A stretch of 64,000 nt of DNA from Paenibacillus rubinfantis (GCF_001486505.1 NZ_LN909059.1:62001-126000), one strand, 5' to 3'; counted from the first letter of the stretch, positions 33,078-41,431 are shown. Made by a program: numbers and translations. Notes: generated from the letters alone by a model not told the origin.

Positions 33078-34208
33078 TCATTCGCCCGGCGGCACGAGAT
33101 CAATGCTCACTTGAATATCATCGTACCTGTCCTCCAGCGAAGCGAACATGCGGACGTTGAAGGCAAGCGCGTCTTCTGACGGCATCCACGCCGGCGCCGC
33201 GGCGCTCCCGTCAAGCGACAGGAGTTTACCGAAAATACGCCCGTTCAGCCAAGAGGAAGCATCGGCCGAAAACCACGGATAACGCAGGAGCAAGTCCGTC
33301 GAGCCCAAGCCGAGAGCATGCAGATTGCACGCGTCTCCGAAGCGCTTGAACATATCATCGAACAGCTGCGCCCGGCGCTTCCGACCGACGAATACCGATC
33401 CGCCGACCGCGATTACGTCATGCCCTTCGTCGATATACGCCTGCAGCACGTCAAGCGAGTTCTGCACGTGATAGACCGGAATCGGCTTCCGGCCGACGAC
33501 CCGCTCCAAGTATAACGAATTGGCTCGCGTTGTCTCGGGATCTCCGATTCGATCGATCGTGAGGTACTGATAGATGATATCGCTGTGCTGTATGACGAAC
33601 TGGGCATACTCGTCAATGTCGATCGGCTTGACGACCTTCCCCTTCTGCCTCGCTTCATAGAGCGTCTTTTCACCGGGGTCCAGGAGCACGCAACGGTGCG
33701 AAAATCCGAGCTCGCGTAGGTTCTGTTTCCACGACGCCGCCGAATCCGATCGGACAGTGAAGTAATTGACCAGGACGAAGAGACCGCCGTTTTGCCGCAC
33801 GACCCGTACATCGTCCTTCCCCTTCGAGATGCCCGAGAAGAAGTACCGCAAGCCCTTGAGGGACAAGCGAACGCCGGATCGCGTGCGGAGCACTTTGCAA
33901 ATGTCGATCATGATGACCCGAATAAGCGCGGCGAGCGCGCTGGAGAACGATTGGATTCGGATCAGTTCTTTGAGCGTAATCACCCTCCGATAAAAGAGGA
34001 TGGATAGCGCTTTGCGAAGATGCTCGCGCGGAATGCGGTGCGCGCCGTCGCTGCGGCTCGTGCGGATAAATACGTACTTCTCCGTCACGCGTTCGATCGT
34101 ATTCGGCCTTCCGGTAACGGTGTAGACCGTATAGCCGGGCTTCCCGTATTTTCGGAAGAATGATCGTTCCTTCGCCGCCGCTTTCATGGCAAACGGGATC
34201 GCCGTCAT
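33078..34208 (-). CDS. TGT/DpdA-like TIM-barrel protein
   Basis: 376 aa; the ATG at 34208 overlaps the upstream stop as ATGA. After an N-terminal region of about 130 residues (winged-helix-like, 'HRIPREHLRKALSILFYRR'), the rest follows the phage and plasmid tRNA-guanine transglycosylase-like family: 'CVLLDPGEKTLYEARQKGK', 'DIDEYAQFVIQHSDIIYQYLT' in outline, 'IPVYHVQNSLDVLQAY', 'IAVGGSV' and 'HALGLGSTDLLLRYPWFSADASSW'. Related proteins exchange guanine for a 7-deazaguanine in tRNA or, as DpdA, in DNA. No queuosine-pathway genes are in the window, so the substrate would be host-made. Last gene of the leader D operon. Confidence 0.7.
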   Translation of the reverse strand: MTAIPFAMKAAAKERSFFRKYGKPGYTVYTVTGRPNTIERVTEKYVFIRTSRSDGAHRIPREHLRKALSILFYRRVITLKELIRIQSFSSALAALIRVIMIDICKVLRTRSGVRLSLKGLRYFFSGISKGKDDVRVVRQNGGLFVLVNYFTVRSDSAASWKQNLRELGFSHRCVLLDPGEKTLYEARQKGKVVKPIDIDEYAQFVIQHSDIIYQYLTIDRIGDPETTRANSLYLERVVGRKPIPVYHVQNSLDVLQAYIDEGHDVIAVGGSVFVGRKRRAQLFDDMFKRFGDACNLHALGLGSTDLLLRYPWFSADASSWLNGRIFGKLLSLDGSAAAPAWMPSEDALAFNVRMFASLEDRYDDIQVSIDLVPPGE

Positions 34209-34684
34209 AGAACCCTCACACGGATGCCGGTCCGCCAGTACCCCATATCGTACTTCGGGTCGTCCTCCCGCTCATCCTCGTCATCGTCTTCCGGGTGGTA
34301 CTCGGTTTCAAGCAGATGCGTAAAGTGGACTTCTTTCTTGATCTGCTCGACCGTCCACGCCATATCGAGAATATCTGCGAAGGTCAGTCCGGTGTTGAGC
34401 TGCATAAGCTGGAGGATTTGCGGCACGGTCTTGCCGGGGAAGCAAGTCGCTCCCGCTTCGGCGATCGCCTGAAGGGCAATCCATTCTCGTGAACCGGCCG
34501 GCTCCCTCTTGCTGAAGCGTTCGACACAGAACGTGCCGACAAAGGCCATAGATCGGGCGACAAAGACGTCGGCCAGTCCCCCATCTTCATGGAAAGTGAC
34601 ATAGGCTTGTCCGAGCTTCAGCTCAGGAACGTCCATCGCATCTTTCTCGTCGGTAAACACTACATATTGCATGGTTGCGCTCAT
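34205..34684 (-). CDS. Hypothetical protein with acidic tail
   Basis: 159 aa. The ATG at 34684 follows immediately after a GC-rich hairpin and no clean SD is seen, so the start may be the ATG four codons on. It contains 'LKLGQAYVTFHEDGGLADVFVARSM', then helices and an Asp/Glu-rich run (EDDDEDEREDD). No family is recognised. It ends in an ATGA overlap with the TGT-like gene. Confidence 0.5.
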   Translation of the reverse strand: MSATMQYVVFTDEKDAMDVPELKLGQAYVTFHEDGGLADVFVARSMAFVGTFCVERFSKREPAGSREWIALQAIAEAGATCFPGKTVPQILQLMQLNTGLTFADILDMAWTVEQIKKEVHFTHLLETEYHPEDDDEDEREDDPKYDMGYWRTGIRVRVL

Positions 34685-34715
34685 GTAACAGGCGGGGGAG
34701 CCCCGCCAAGTTACA
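34684..34715 (-). other. Intercistronic hairpin at a start codon
   Basis: TGTAACTTGGCGGGG pairs with CCCCGCCTGTTACA; its 3' arm ends on the ATG at 34684. No T-run. It could hide the ribosome site or protect the mRNA. Confidence 0.6.
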
Positions 34716-34744
34716 GCGGAGCTTCCCTCCCTTACATCATGTTT

Positions 34745-35242
34745 TTAATCCGGAACGACCCGTAAATGGGCGATCCGGCGTTGAACCATCTGTTCTTCGT
34801 ATAACCTCCAGGACGCGGCGCGAGAAATAACGATGGATGCCTTGCAGAGCGCCTGCTGCAGCGTCTTCCCGACTCCGATGTAGGTATCTTCGAAGTAGAC
34901 CATCCAAAACAGTCCGGTACTCGAATCGCACGGATGGATCGTCATCTTATCGGGGATGAGAAAAGACTCGAACAGTCGTTGCGCCGTCACAAGGCATTCC
35001 GCCGGCTTGAAGTCGTCAGGGGGAATACGCTCGCCATCAGCGAGGTAGAAACCCGTATCGTCCGCAAGTCCGATCTTCCAGCCCATCACTTCCGTTGCGA
35101 TGTACTGGTTTTGATCTTCCGGACAGAGTTTATCCCAGCGATTCAAAGCAGACTCGTGATTCAGGCGAACCGCGCGAACGTCATCTTTCGTGAGCGTTAG
35201 ACGGTACGGAGCCGTTGCGCTCGAATACGCTTTTTTCACCAT
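34745..35242 (-). CDS. Protein with a phage ABA-sandwich-like domain
   Basis: 165 aa from the ATG at 35242 (AAGGG 7 nt upstream). 'IATEVMGWKI' followed by 'PCDSSTGLFWMVYFEDTYIGVG' and 'TLQQALCKASIVI' fits the small 'ABA sandwich' (BC1872-like) proteins of phages and plasmids, whose role is unknown. The basic C-terminus is 'YEEQMVQRRIAHLR'. A small perfect hairpin, ATGTCCTTCGGACAT, lies at 35265-35279 upstream of it. Confidence 0.55.
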   Translation of the reverse strand: MVKKAYSSATAPYRLTLTKDDVRAVRLNHESALNRWDKLCPEDQNQYIATEVMGWKIGLADDTGFYLADGERIPPDDFKPAECLVTAQRLFESFLIPDKMTIHPCDSSTGLFWMVYFEDTYIGVGKTLQQALCKASIVISRAASWRLYEEQMVQRRIAHLRVVPD

Positions 35243-35351
35243 AGTTGTGCCCTTATAATGCCGAATGTCCTTCGGACATGTGGGGCTGCCCTCCTTCATG
35301 TTTATGTACTGAAGCGGGAAGGAAACGGGTATGACCCGCTTCCGCGGTGCC

Positions 35352-35828
35352 TCAGCACCAAACGAGCCCGCTGTGGTCTTTAAATGTCAGGCCGTACATC
35401 CTCTGCTCTTCCGCCAGCACCTCAACGTCCTGTGCCCAATGATCGACTCCGAAATTTCCCCAACGGTGGCTTTTCCCATACTGTTGCTTGAGAAATAAAA
35501 CCACCGAATCGGCGTTCCATCGGGTGACGAGCACGGACTCCAAACAGTGATACTGCAGGTAAGAGGTCGTCTTTCCTGTTCTCACCCGCTTGACCGTGTA
35601 GACGTTGACATACTGAAATACAAAGAGGAGAGGCGCCGCCTTGATGAGCCATGCGATTGCCCTGCGGATCGGCGTCCAGACTCGTTCACCGAGCCGCGAC
35701 GCGCTGCGCCGAACGGTGGCCCATGTCCGCCTCCCGCGAGAAACGGATGCAGGAACGGCCGTCGCCGCTTGCGAAGCTGCGGCCCTCTCTATCTCTTCCA
35801 GATAGTCGAACATATCAATCTGCTGCAT
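35352..35828 (-). CDS. Hypothetical protein with QIDMFDYL start
   Basis: 158 aa from the ATG at 35828. The first eleven residues, MQQIDMFDYLE, resemble a sliding-clamp-binding peptide (Q-x-D-x-F) and match the start of the gene at 36990. A basic middle (RGRRTWATVRRSASRLG) leads to one hydrophobic segment (about 60-75) and a conserved-looking C-terminus 'QYHCLESVLVTRWNADSV'. Unknown function. It probably works at the replisome or membrane. Confidence 0.5.
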   Translation of the reverse strand: MQQIDMFDYLEEIERAAASQAATAVPASVSRGRRTWATVRRSASRLGERVWTPIRRAIAWLIKAAPLLFVFQYVNVYTVKRVRTGKTTSYLQYHCLESVLVTRWNADSVVLFLKQQYGKSHRWGNFGVDHWAQDVEVLAEEQRMYGLTFKDHSGLVWC

Positions 35829-35842
35829 GGATCATCCCTCGT

Positions 35843-36232
35843 TTAATCTTCGTCTTCGTTCAGGAGCATGATCGTGATGACCGGCTCCGCGTTATCGCCG
35901 GGGCCGCAAATCGCTTTGAGCGATATTTTCTCGTGCTGACCGTCCAACGTGGCAAGAAACTCGAAGAATACGCGCCAGCCGCGCTGCCCGGCAATCGCAA
36001 GTCGGAACATCCACAGGCAGTCCCATAGGCGTCCGTCCTCGCTTTCACCCATCGCCTTCGCCTTTTCATCGGGAACGATATAGCCGTCCCAAACAGCTCG
36101 CGTCACAGCGACCGGTATTTTGATGCCGGCTTCCTTGGCGAGCCTACTGACGTCAACCAGCGAGCCGTCAGCCAGCATATCGGCGCGCGTATACGAGTGA
36201 ATGACCGTAAAACCCTCGAAAAGATTGTTCAT
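35843..36232 (-). CDS. DUF6573-like protein
   Basis: 129 aa. The start is the ATG at 36232, with GGGAGG 11 nt upstream; a longer frame exists but runs through the upstream gene. The opening 'MNNLFEGFTVIHSYTRADML' with '...IKIPVAVTRAVWDGYI' is what I recall as DUF6573, small proteins of plasmids, phages and integrative elements with no known function. The acidic end is 'LLNEDED'. Confidence 0.65.
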   Translation of the reverse strand: MNNLFEGFTVIHSYTRADMLADGSLVDVSRLAKEAGIKIPVAVTRAVWDGYIVPDEKAKAMGESEDGRLWDCLWMFRLAIAGQRGWRVFFEFLATLDGQHEKISLKAICGPGDNAEPVITIMLLNEDED

Positions 36233-36261
36233 CGTGTTTATATCCTCCCAATGGCATAATT

Positions 36262-36990
36262 TTAGATGGTAGCCGGCGGCAGCCCGAGACGCCCGAGCGC
36301 CTCGTCCCTGCCGAGAAACCGGATGTAGTTGCACCATACTGCAGCGATCTGCGGATCCAGCCGGCTCGTCTCTAGGGCAAAACGGAATCCTTCCTCCGTC
36401 CACCACTGATTCGGCTCGTCCGCACGAAATTGCTGTCCCCATAGGCACCGAACATCTGTTTTGGACCACTTCGCCTTCTCCACGTCGTATGCGGTACACG
36501 CAAGATACCAACGATCGTCGGCGTGCCGGTAATACACGACAGAATGGCCGTGGTATTCGGCTTCCTCCCTGTACCGGTAAAATACAAGCAGAAAGGGGTC
36601 GTCCGGCAATCGGAGATGGTGCGGAATGCGAGCGATCACATCGTTGTCGATGGCGGGGGTATAGACCCTCGGCGTCTGCTTCTGCCAGAAGAGAGAGCGG
36701 CAGACTTGACCGTTCACCTTGACGCACCAAAGGGCAACGACGATTTCGTGAAGCGCATCGCGCGCGTCGTCCTCATCCATTTCCCCGCGTCTCCAAGCGT
36801 TGTAGACCTCATACACCCGATCATTCAACTTGCGGATCTGCTCCTCCGAACGCTTGTCCCCTGCATAGCCGGCTTCGTTTCGCCGCTGCGTCCCGATGCT
36901 CTGCGCTTCGTGAAAGTAATCCATGACGCTTGCGGCCGACCTCTTTATGAACGCCAGGTAATCGAACAAGTCGATTTGACAAATGCTCAT
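36262..36990 (-). CDS. Hypothetical protein with QIDLFDYL start
   Basis: 242 aa from the ATG at 36990 (GGGGGCGATGGCG upstream). The N-terminus MSICQIDLFDYLAF carries a near-ideal clamp-binding peptide. A charged helical region follows (about 30-90), then a beta-rich domain with 'DPFLLVFYRYREEAEYHGHSV' in outline and 'DRWYLACTAYD'. No enzyme motif is seen. Together with the 35.8 and 12.3 kb genes it suggests a group of element proteins delivered to the replication clamp. Confidence 0.5.
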   Translation of the reverse strand: MSICQIDLFDYLAFIKRSAASVMDYFHEAQSIGTQRRNEAGYAGDKRSEEQIRKLNDRVYEVYNAWRRGEMDEDDARDALHEIVVALWCVKVNGQVCRSLFWQKQTPRVYTPAIDNDVIARIPHHLRLPDDPFLLVFYRYREEAEYHGHSVVYYRHADDRWYLACTAYDVEKAKWSKTDVRCLWGQQFRADEPNQWWTEEGFRFALETSRLDPQIAAVWCNYIRFLGRDEALGRLGLPPATI

Positions 36991-37005
36991 CGCGCCATCG
37001 CCCCC

Positions 37006-37473
37006 TTACAGGCGGTAACGGAGCGGGGCGGTCTGCTTGATGCGCCGAAAGAGATGAGCGATCTGCCATTCCCGTTCATCCCGCTTCCGGTAGTTCGCGA
37101 AATTGCGGCATACCAGGAAATAGTTCATGAACTGGCTGAGCGGACGCTTGGGAGCAGGATCGCCCACGTAACCTTGCGAAGCATAGTAGCGTTGCAGCGT
37201 TGACGTGATGGCGAACAGCTCTGCATGGGGATGTTTCCGCCGAAACTTTGCGATGGCCTCCTCCCGCTTCTTGAAATACGTCTCGGGTTTCGCATAGAAG
37301 AACCCGAGCCAGGGATTGCAGTGCAGTTCGAACGAACCGTCCCGCTTCCGGCTGAAGACGTAATAGCGGTTCAAATATCGACCCGTCGCGAGATTGAGAA
37401 GCGTCCCGAGCAAGCCGCCCAGCGGAATGGCGCAGATGATGAGAATGGTGTAGCAGACAAAAAAAGCGAGCAT
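37006..37473 (-). CDS. Membrane-anchored basic protein
   Basis: 155 aa from the ATG at 37473 with AAGGAGG 8 nt upstream. One hydrophobic N-terminal segment (MLAFFVCYTILIICAIPLGG) and then a soluble basic domain, 'YYVFSRKRDGSFELHCNPWLG', 'KKREEAIAKFRRKHPHAEL'. Unknown function; it lies between the SMC-like gene and the QIDLFDYL gene. Confidence 0.55.
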   Translation of the reverse strand: MLAFFVCYTILIICAIPLGGLLGTLLNLATGRYLNRYYVFSRKRDGSFELHCNPWLGFFYAKPETYFKKREEAIAKFRRKHPHAELFAITSTLQRYYASQGYVGDPAPKRPLSQFMNYFLVCRNFANYRKRDEREWQIAHLFRRIKQTAPLRYRL

Positions 37474-37506
37474 GTGTATTCCTCCTTGAAAAAATGTTTC
37501 TCTCTT

Positions 37507-39051
37507 CTATGCAACGATGGTGGAAGACAGCGCAGCGTTCCGAACGACCGTAGCCACGAAGTATTGCGTCTGCGGCTCGTCGAAGGATTCGATCGATTCG
37601 GCATTGTCGATGTAAACGGGGTACGCCTTGTTTTGCACCCTGTTCAGCAACCCGGCAAGCTCGATCGAGCATCGGATTTTCTCCGACGTCGAAAGCGACT
37701 TGTACTCCTTCTGCTCGTAAAGGATCGTGAAGTCAAGGGTCATTTCGCCCCCCGTCCCGTACTTGTAGAGCCGGATCTCGGCTCGGTTAAGGAACGAATT
37801 CACGTACTTTACTTGCATCTCGGCGTACTGGAGCATGAAGTTTCGGACAGCCTGCATATCGGCCGTCTTCTCGTCCCGCTCCGCCACAATCTCATCGTAA
37901 ATCTGATGCTGCTTCGTCAAATCCTCGGCCATTTTCAGCTTCGCTTTGCGTTCGGCCTGAACCGACTGCAGTTGTCCGATTTCTGCCTGCAGCGACTGAA
38001 TGCGTTTGCCCCGCTCCTTGAAAAATTCGGAGAAGAGCTTCGTATTCTCATCCTGCAGTCGCATCATTTCGGCAACCAGTCGATGACCTTCTTCTTTCAG
38101 CTCGTCGCATATCTTTTGTAGCTCCAACATGCGCGCCCGGCGCTTGTCCATCTCCCGCAACGCTTCGTCCGCCGAGTATTCATGCAGACATTCGGGACAC
38201 TTATCGCCGACGGTGGGAAGCGGGAGGGATTGAAGCCGCCGAAATTCGGCCTTGTTCTCGTCGAATTGGGCGCGTAACGCAGCCTTACGTTCCGTCAGCG
38301 GATGGAGGTCGTGTTGGAACGGAGCGTTGCCTTCCTGCGACAGCTGTTCCAGCTCCGCATTGAGGTTAGCCAGCCTGCGCTCGTCCTCGTCCAAAACCCG
38401 CTTCGGCACGTCAAGCATGCTGTTTATTCTCAGGTAATCGATCTTGCCCTGCACGTTCTCCATGGATCGCTCCAGCTCCGCGATCTCACTCCGCAGCCTT
38501 TTCAGCGCGCTTTCCGGGTTGACCATGTCGATTTTGGCAATTCGCGCTTGATCGTCTTCGGCCAGTTGAGCGACAACCTCGTCGTGGTTCAAATGCGGAA
38601 GCATCGACACGAGCAGGTTCCGCGCCTTTGTCGGCTCGCCAGCTGCCAGCGATCCGAAGTAACCTGGAACGAAAATGCTCAGAAACAACTCCATCCGGCC
38701 AATCAGACCGTCAAAATCGACCTGTTTGGCCGGATGACCGTTGATAAAGAGCTCCGTCGTCTTCCCGCGGCGGACCCGGCAAAAGTTGTAACGAGCCGCT
38801 TGTCCATCCTTGGTCAGCTCGACAGCCACGACGACCTTCGTTTCCTTGGCGGACGGATTGCGCAGACGATCGAATACCCCTTTCGTGTTGCCCATGAGGT
38901 CGCAACCGAAGAAGCACCACGTAATCGACTCGGCAATCGTCGTCTTCCCTTTTCCGTTGCCGCCGATAATCTCTGTGACCTTCCCGAATTCGAATAGCCG
39001 CTTGGTTTTGTGCAGCTTGAATCCGGAAATCTCAGTCGATAAGATCAACAT
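37507..39051 (-). CDS. SMC/Rad50-like ATPase with CxxC hook
   Basis: 514 aa. The ATG at 39051 has GGAGGTTATAGAC upstream. Walker A is 'GGNGKGKTT' (30-38). A coiled coil with 'CPECLHEY' near residue 285 forms half of a zinc hook, as in Rad50. The other coil arm follows, with an ABC signature-like 'SLSTSEKIRCSIEL' (about 453) and a Walker B 'VYIDNAES' (about 478). It is much shorter than Rad50 or SbcC and no Mre11/SbcD nuclease gene is present. It may tether or protect DNA ends, or act in recombination with the overlapping radC. It overlaps radC by 20 nt. Confidence 0.75.
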   Translation of the reverse strand: MLILSTEISGFKLHKTKRLFEFGKVTEIIGGNGKGKTTIAESITWCFFGCDLMGNTKGVFDRLRNPSAKETKVVVAVELTKDGQAARYNFCRVRRGKTTELFINGHPAKQVDFDGLIGRMELFLSIFVPGYFGSLAAGEPTKARNLLVSMLPHLNHDEVVAQLAEDDQARIAKIDMVNPESALKRLRSEIAELERSMENVQGKIDYLRINSMLDVPKRVLDEDERRLANLNAELEQLSQEGNAPFQHDLHPLTERKAALRAQFDENKAEFRRLQSLPLPTVGDKCPECLHEYSADEALREMDKRRARMLELQKICDELKEEGHRLVAEMMRLQDENTKLFSEFFKERGKRIQSLQAEIGQLQSVQAERKAKLKMAEDLTKQHQIYDEIVAERDEKTADMQAVRNFMLQYAEMQVKYVNSFLNRAEIRLYKYGTGGEMTLDFTILYEQKEYKSLSTSEKIRCSIELAGLLNRVQNKAYPVYIDNAESIESFDEPQTQYFVATVVRNAALSSTIVA

Positions 39052-39748
39052 GTCTATAACCTCCCTTGCCGACCGGGAATGAACCACGCTCTTTGAGGCT
39101 GTAAAAATCATCCCCGCCGATAATGACATGGTCCAACACCTCGATACCGAGAAGCATACCGCCATCCACCAAACGCTCCGTGAGCGCGACGTCCTCCGGA
39201 CTCGGATGTGGTACGCCGCTGGGGTGATTATGCGCGAACACGACACTCGCGGCCCCTCTCCGGATCGCACCCTTGAATACTTCCCGGGGGTGGACGATCG
39301 CGGCGCTCAGGGAACCGACCGAAACGGTTTCCCGGCCGATAACGCGATTTTTGGCGTTGAGATAGAGGGTAACAAAATGCTCGCGATCGAGGTATTTAAG
39401 ATCCTGGACAGCGTCCCGAACATCCTGCGGCCTGCGAATGATCATCTCATCCTGCTTAGGAGCCACGCTCATTCGCTTTGCAAGCTCGAACACCGCCATC
39501 AGCTGAAAGCTCTGGCGTTCATCAAGGCCGAATAAAACGGACAGTTCGAATTCGGAAAGCTCCCCGAGGTAAGCAAGCCCCTTCTGCAGAATGTCGTCCA
39601 CGACAGCGGATACCGAACGATTCCGAATGATCGGCTCCAGAATAACAATCAGCAGATCTTTTTCGGAGAGCCGGCTGGCATCGCACGTGCGGTAGTAGAC
39701 ATTCTTCGCTTCCTTGACCGCGGATTGATTGAGGATCGAAACGGACAT
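39032..39748 (-). CDS. radC: RadC/YsxA-type JAB-domain protein
   Basis: 238 aa from the ATG at 39748 (GGAGGGCAATAGAG). A helix-hairpin-helix-like N-terminal part (about 25-100) is followed by the JAB/MPN domain with 'VFAHNHPSGVPHPSPED' (zinc-binding HxH...D) and the final 'VLDHVIIGGDDFYSLKERG' in outline. RadC-like proteins are common on mobile elements; their role in DNA repair is disputed. It overlaps the SMC-like gene, so both are made together. Confidence 0.9.
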   Translation of the reverse strand: MSVSILNQSAVKEAKNVYYRTCDASRLSEKDLLIVILEPIIRNRSVSAVVDDILQKGLAYLGELSEFELSVLFGLDERQSFQLMAVFELAKRMSVAPKQDEMIIRRPQDVRDAVQDLKYLDREHFVTLYLNAKNRVIGRETVSVGSLSAAIVHPREVFKGAIRRGAASVVFAHNHPSGVPHPSPEDVALTERLVDGGMLLGIEVLDHVIIGGDDFYSLKERGSFPVGKGGYRHVDLID

Positions 39749-39765
39749 CTCTATTGCCCTCCCCC

Positions 39766-39861
39766 TTATCGCGACAGCAGCCTGCCGATGACGGTGTACT
39801 TCTTCAGCTCGAGCCGGCGGTCGTATAGACGTTGTGCTTTGAAAAGAGCAGCTTTGCTCAT
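39766..39861 (-). CDS. Possible 31-residue basic peptide
   Basis: ATG at 39861 to TAA at 39766: MSKAALFKAQRLYDRRLEL... then KKYTVIGRLLSR. The composition looks coding, but no clean SD is seen; a GC hairpin lies just upstream. It sits in the gap before radC. Confidence 0.35.
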   Translation of the reverse strand: MSKAALFKAQRLYDRRLELKKYTVIGRLLSR

Positions 39862-39873
39862 GTTTATTTGCCC

Positions 39874-39912
39874 ATACCGCAAGCGAGGGCTACGCCCTCA
39901 CCGTATGCGGTA
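39874..39912 (-). other. Intercistronic hairpin
   Basis: ACCGCATACGGTGAGGGC pairs with GCCCTCGCTTGCGGT across a 3-nt loop; there is no T-run. It is one of several such structures between genes of these operons. Confidence 0.6.
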
Positions 39913-39939
39913 GAGGGGCTCCCTCCTCACGTTTCTTTT

Positions 39940-40194
39940 TTACCTTGCAGCAGCCGGTTTCCGGCGCAGGCGTCTACGAACCTGTTCGTTGGTTAAGCCG
40001 ATGCTAAAACCTTCAATGTATCCCCACGAGAATACAGGCTTCAGATCGTCGAATGGTAAAGTAGCTCGTTGACCCTTGCGATCAAGCTGTTTAACCTCTA
40101 CCTCAACCAAACGATTAGGGAGGATGTTTACAATAACGACTAACTCCCCCTGAAGCTCACCACTTTGCGGAACGTACGCGGTTTGTCTTGGCAA
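39940..40194 (-). CDS. Small beta-rich protein
   Basis: 84 aa from the TTG at 40194, 7 nt after GGAG (a GTG at 40203 would overlap the SD). 'GELQGELVVIVNILPNRLVEV' in outline suggests a small barrel; the C-terminus is very basic (RRRLRRKPAAAR). Unknown function. Confidence 0.55.
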   Translation of the reverse strand: MPRQTAYVPQSGELQGELVVIVNILPNRLVEVEVKQLDRKGQRATLPFDDLKPVFSWGYIEGFSIGLTNEQVRRRLRRKPAAAR

Positions 40195-40220
40195 AGCAAT
40201 CACTCCTGAAAATTTATTTA

Positions 40221-40784
40221 TTACCCCACGCTCAAGTCGAGCGTAATCTGATCGTCCGGACGCTGATAGCCGAGGAGATTGTATTTAAGATCGTCGAGCC
40301 ATAAGGAAAAGCGGTTATGCGGGATCGCTTTTCGTCCATCGCTGGTGCGGACCTCGAAATAGTAATGATCTTGCACAGGATAGAACGAGAACCGCACTCG
40401 TTTCTCTTCCTTGACCCATATCCGCGGCGCGTTTTCACGGTACCCATATAACGGCGGCTTAAAATCCTGAGTGTCGAGAGCAACCTGCAGCCAGTTTACC
40501 GTCGTCGGTACGTGGCTGTTGACCGTGATGAACCAGTCAGTAAGGAGCCGTTCGAGCGGCCCTTTATCCACGCTACCGTTCACGCCGGTCCAACGGATCC
40601 AGTAGTACGATCGGTCACGGCTGTTCATCCTGTCCCTTGCCTCGATTTCCAGCTTGTGTTCACCGGCGGAGCGGGACCAAATGTTCCGCTTGCCCTGCGA
40701 GAAGCCTGCAAGTTGCAGAACCGGGGCGACAGCTTCCAACGGAGCGTCAACAAACCATTTGAATGCGATATACCGCAGTCGCAT
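40221..40784 (-). CDS. Hypothetical protein
   Basis: 187 aa from the ATG at 40784 (AGGAG, 10 nt upstream). It is a mixed alpha/beta sequence rich in aromatics: 'AFKWFVDAPLEAVAPVLQLAG', 'YYWIRWTGVNGSVDKGPLE' and, later, 'FSFYPVQDHYYFEVRTSDGRK' in outline. It resembles no family I know. Genes on both sides are small and closely packed. Confidence 0.55.
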   Translation of the reverse strand: MRLRYIAFKWFVDAPLEAVAPVLQLAGFSQGKRNIWSRSAGEHKLEIEARDRMNSRDRSYYWIRWTGVNGSVDKGPLERLLTDWFITVNSHVPTTVNWLQVALDTQDFKPPLYGYRENAPRIWVKEEKRVRFSFYPVQDHYYFEVRTSDGRKAIPHNRFSLWLDDLKYNLLGYQRPDDQITLDLSVG

Positions 40785-40788
40785 GTTT

Positions 40789-41133
40789 TCACGCTCCTAT
40801 CCGGAAGCCTTGGGTAATGGCCGTTCCGAGCGGGAGTACCCCGCAGTATTTGCGGCCGGCCGCCAGGATCACGACATTCGCGACATTCATCCCCTGCTCG
40901 CGCAACTGTTCGTTGATCAGTGACGACCATACATGCAGTTCGCCTCGGGAGAGCGACATGACGTTGACGGGAACGGGAGTATTCCCTTCCGCCAGCGGCA
41001 TGATGCCGTCTCCGGTTAAGGAGTAAATGGAGTCCCCGAGGCAGTACGCCTTGAGCAAGAGCTCGTTCATCCGGGTTTCGAAACCGCCAAGGTTCATGAG
41101 TAAGCAGATTGGCTTGCGCTCAGATTTCGTCAT
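40789..41133 (-). CDS. Hypothetical protein
   Basis: 114 aa from the ATG at 41133 (GGGGCAATAGAG). Beta-rich, with 'VNVMSLSRGELHVWSSLINEQL' in outline and a hydrophobic C-terminus 'NVVILAAGRKYCGVLPLG'. No family is recognised. It is 4 nt from the next gene. Confidence 0.55.
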   Translation of the reverse strand: MTKSERKPICLLMNLGGFETRMNELLLKAYCLGDSIYSLTGDGIMPLAEGNTPVPVNVMSLSRGELHVWSSLINEQLREQGMNVANVVILAAGRKYCGVLPLGTAITQGFRIGA

Positions 41134-41157
41134 CTCTATTGCCCCTTTCGTACAGCT

Positions 41158-41409
41158 CTATGCCGTAATGGAATACGTCCCAAGTTTCAGCGGAACATTG
41201 TGCTTCTCGAACAGAGCCAGCAGCGCCGCTTCATAGGCGTCTGCATCCCGTTCGGGAACTTCCTTTCCGCGGCTGCCGACAATGACTTTCAGCGGTTTGG
41301 TCTTAACCACATCGAAGAAGATGCAGGCTTCCGACCCGTCCCGCTCCACAATCGCAACGCCGCCGCAGATCAGGCTCCGGTTGAGCTGAATCGATACTTT
41401 TTTAATCAT
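41158..41409 (-). CDS. Small hypothetical protein
   Basis: 83 aa from the ATG at 41409 (GGAGGCCATAGAG). 'SLICGGVAIVERDGSEACIFF' and 'DADAYEAALLALFEKHNVPL' give a compact alpha/beta fold. Unknown. An intrinsic terminator lies just before its SD. Confidence 0.55.
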   Translation of the reverse strand: MIKKVSIQLNRSLICGGVAIVERDGSEACIFFDVVKTKPLKVIVGSRGKEVPERDADAYEAALLALFEKHNVPLKLGTYSITA

Positions 41410-41431
41410 CTCTATGGCCTCCTTCGGGCAT

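Noticed and set aside
35843..36730. Long frame giving a 295-aa protein
   Set aside because: Its first half runs out of frame through the gene at 36262-36990; the SD and homology start at 36232.
37507..39270. 587-aa version of the SMC-like protein
   Set aside because: The first 73 codons are a shadow of radC; the ATG at 39051 has the SD and begins the ATPase fold.
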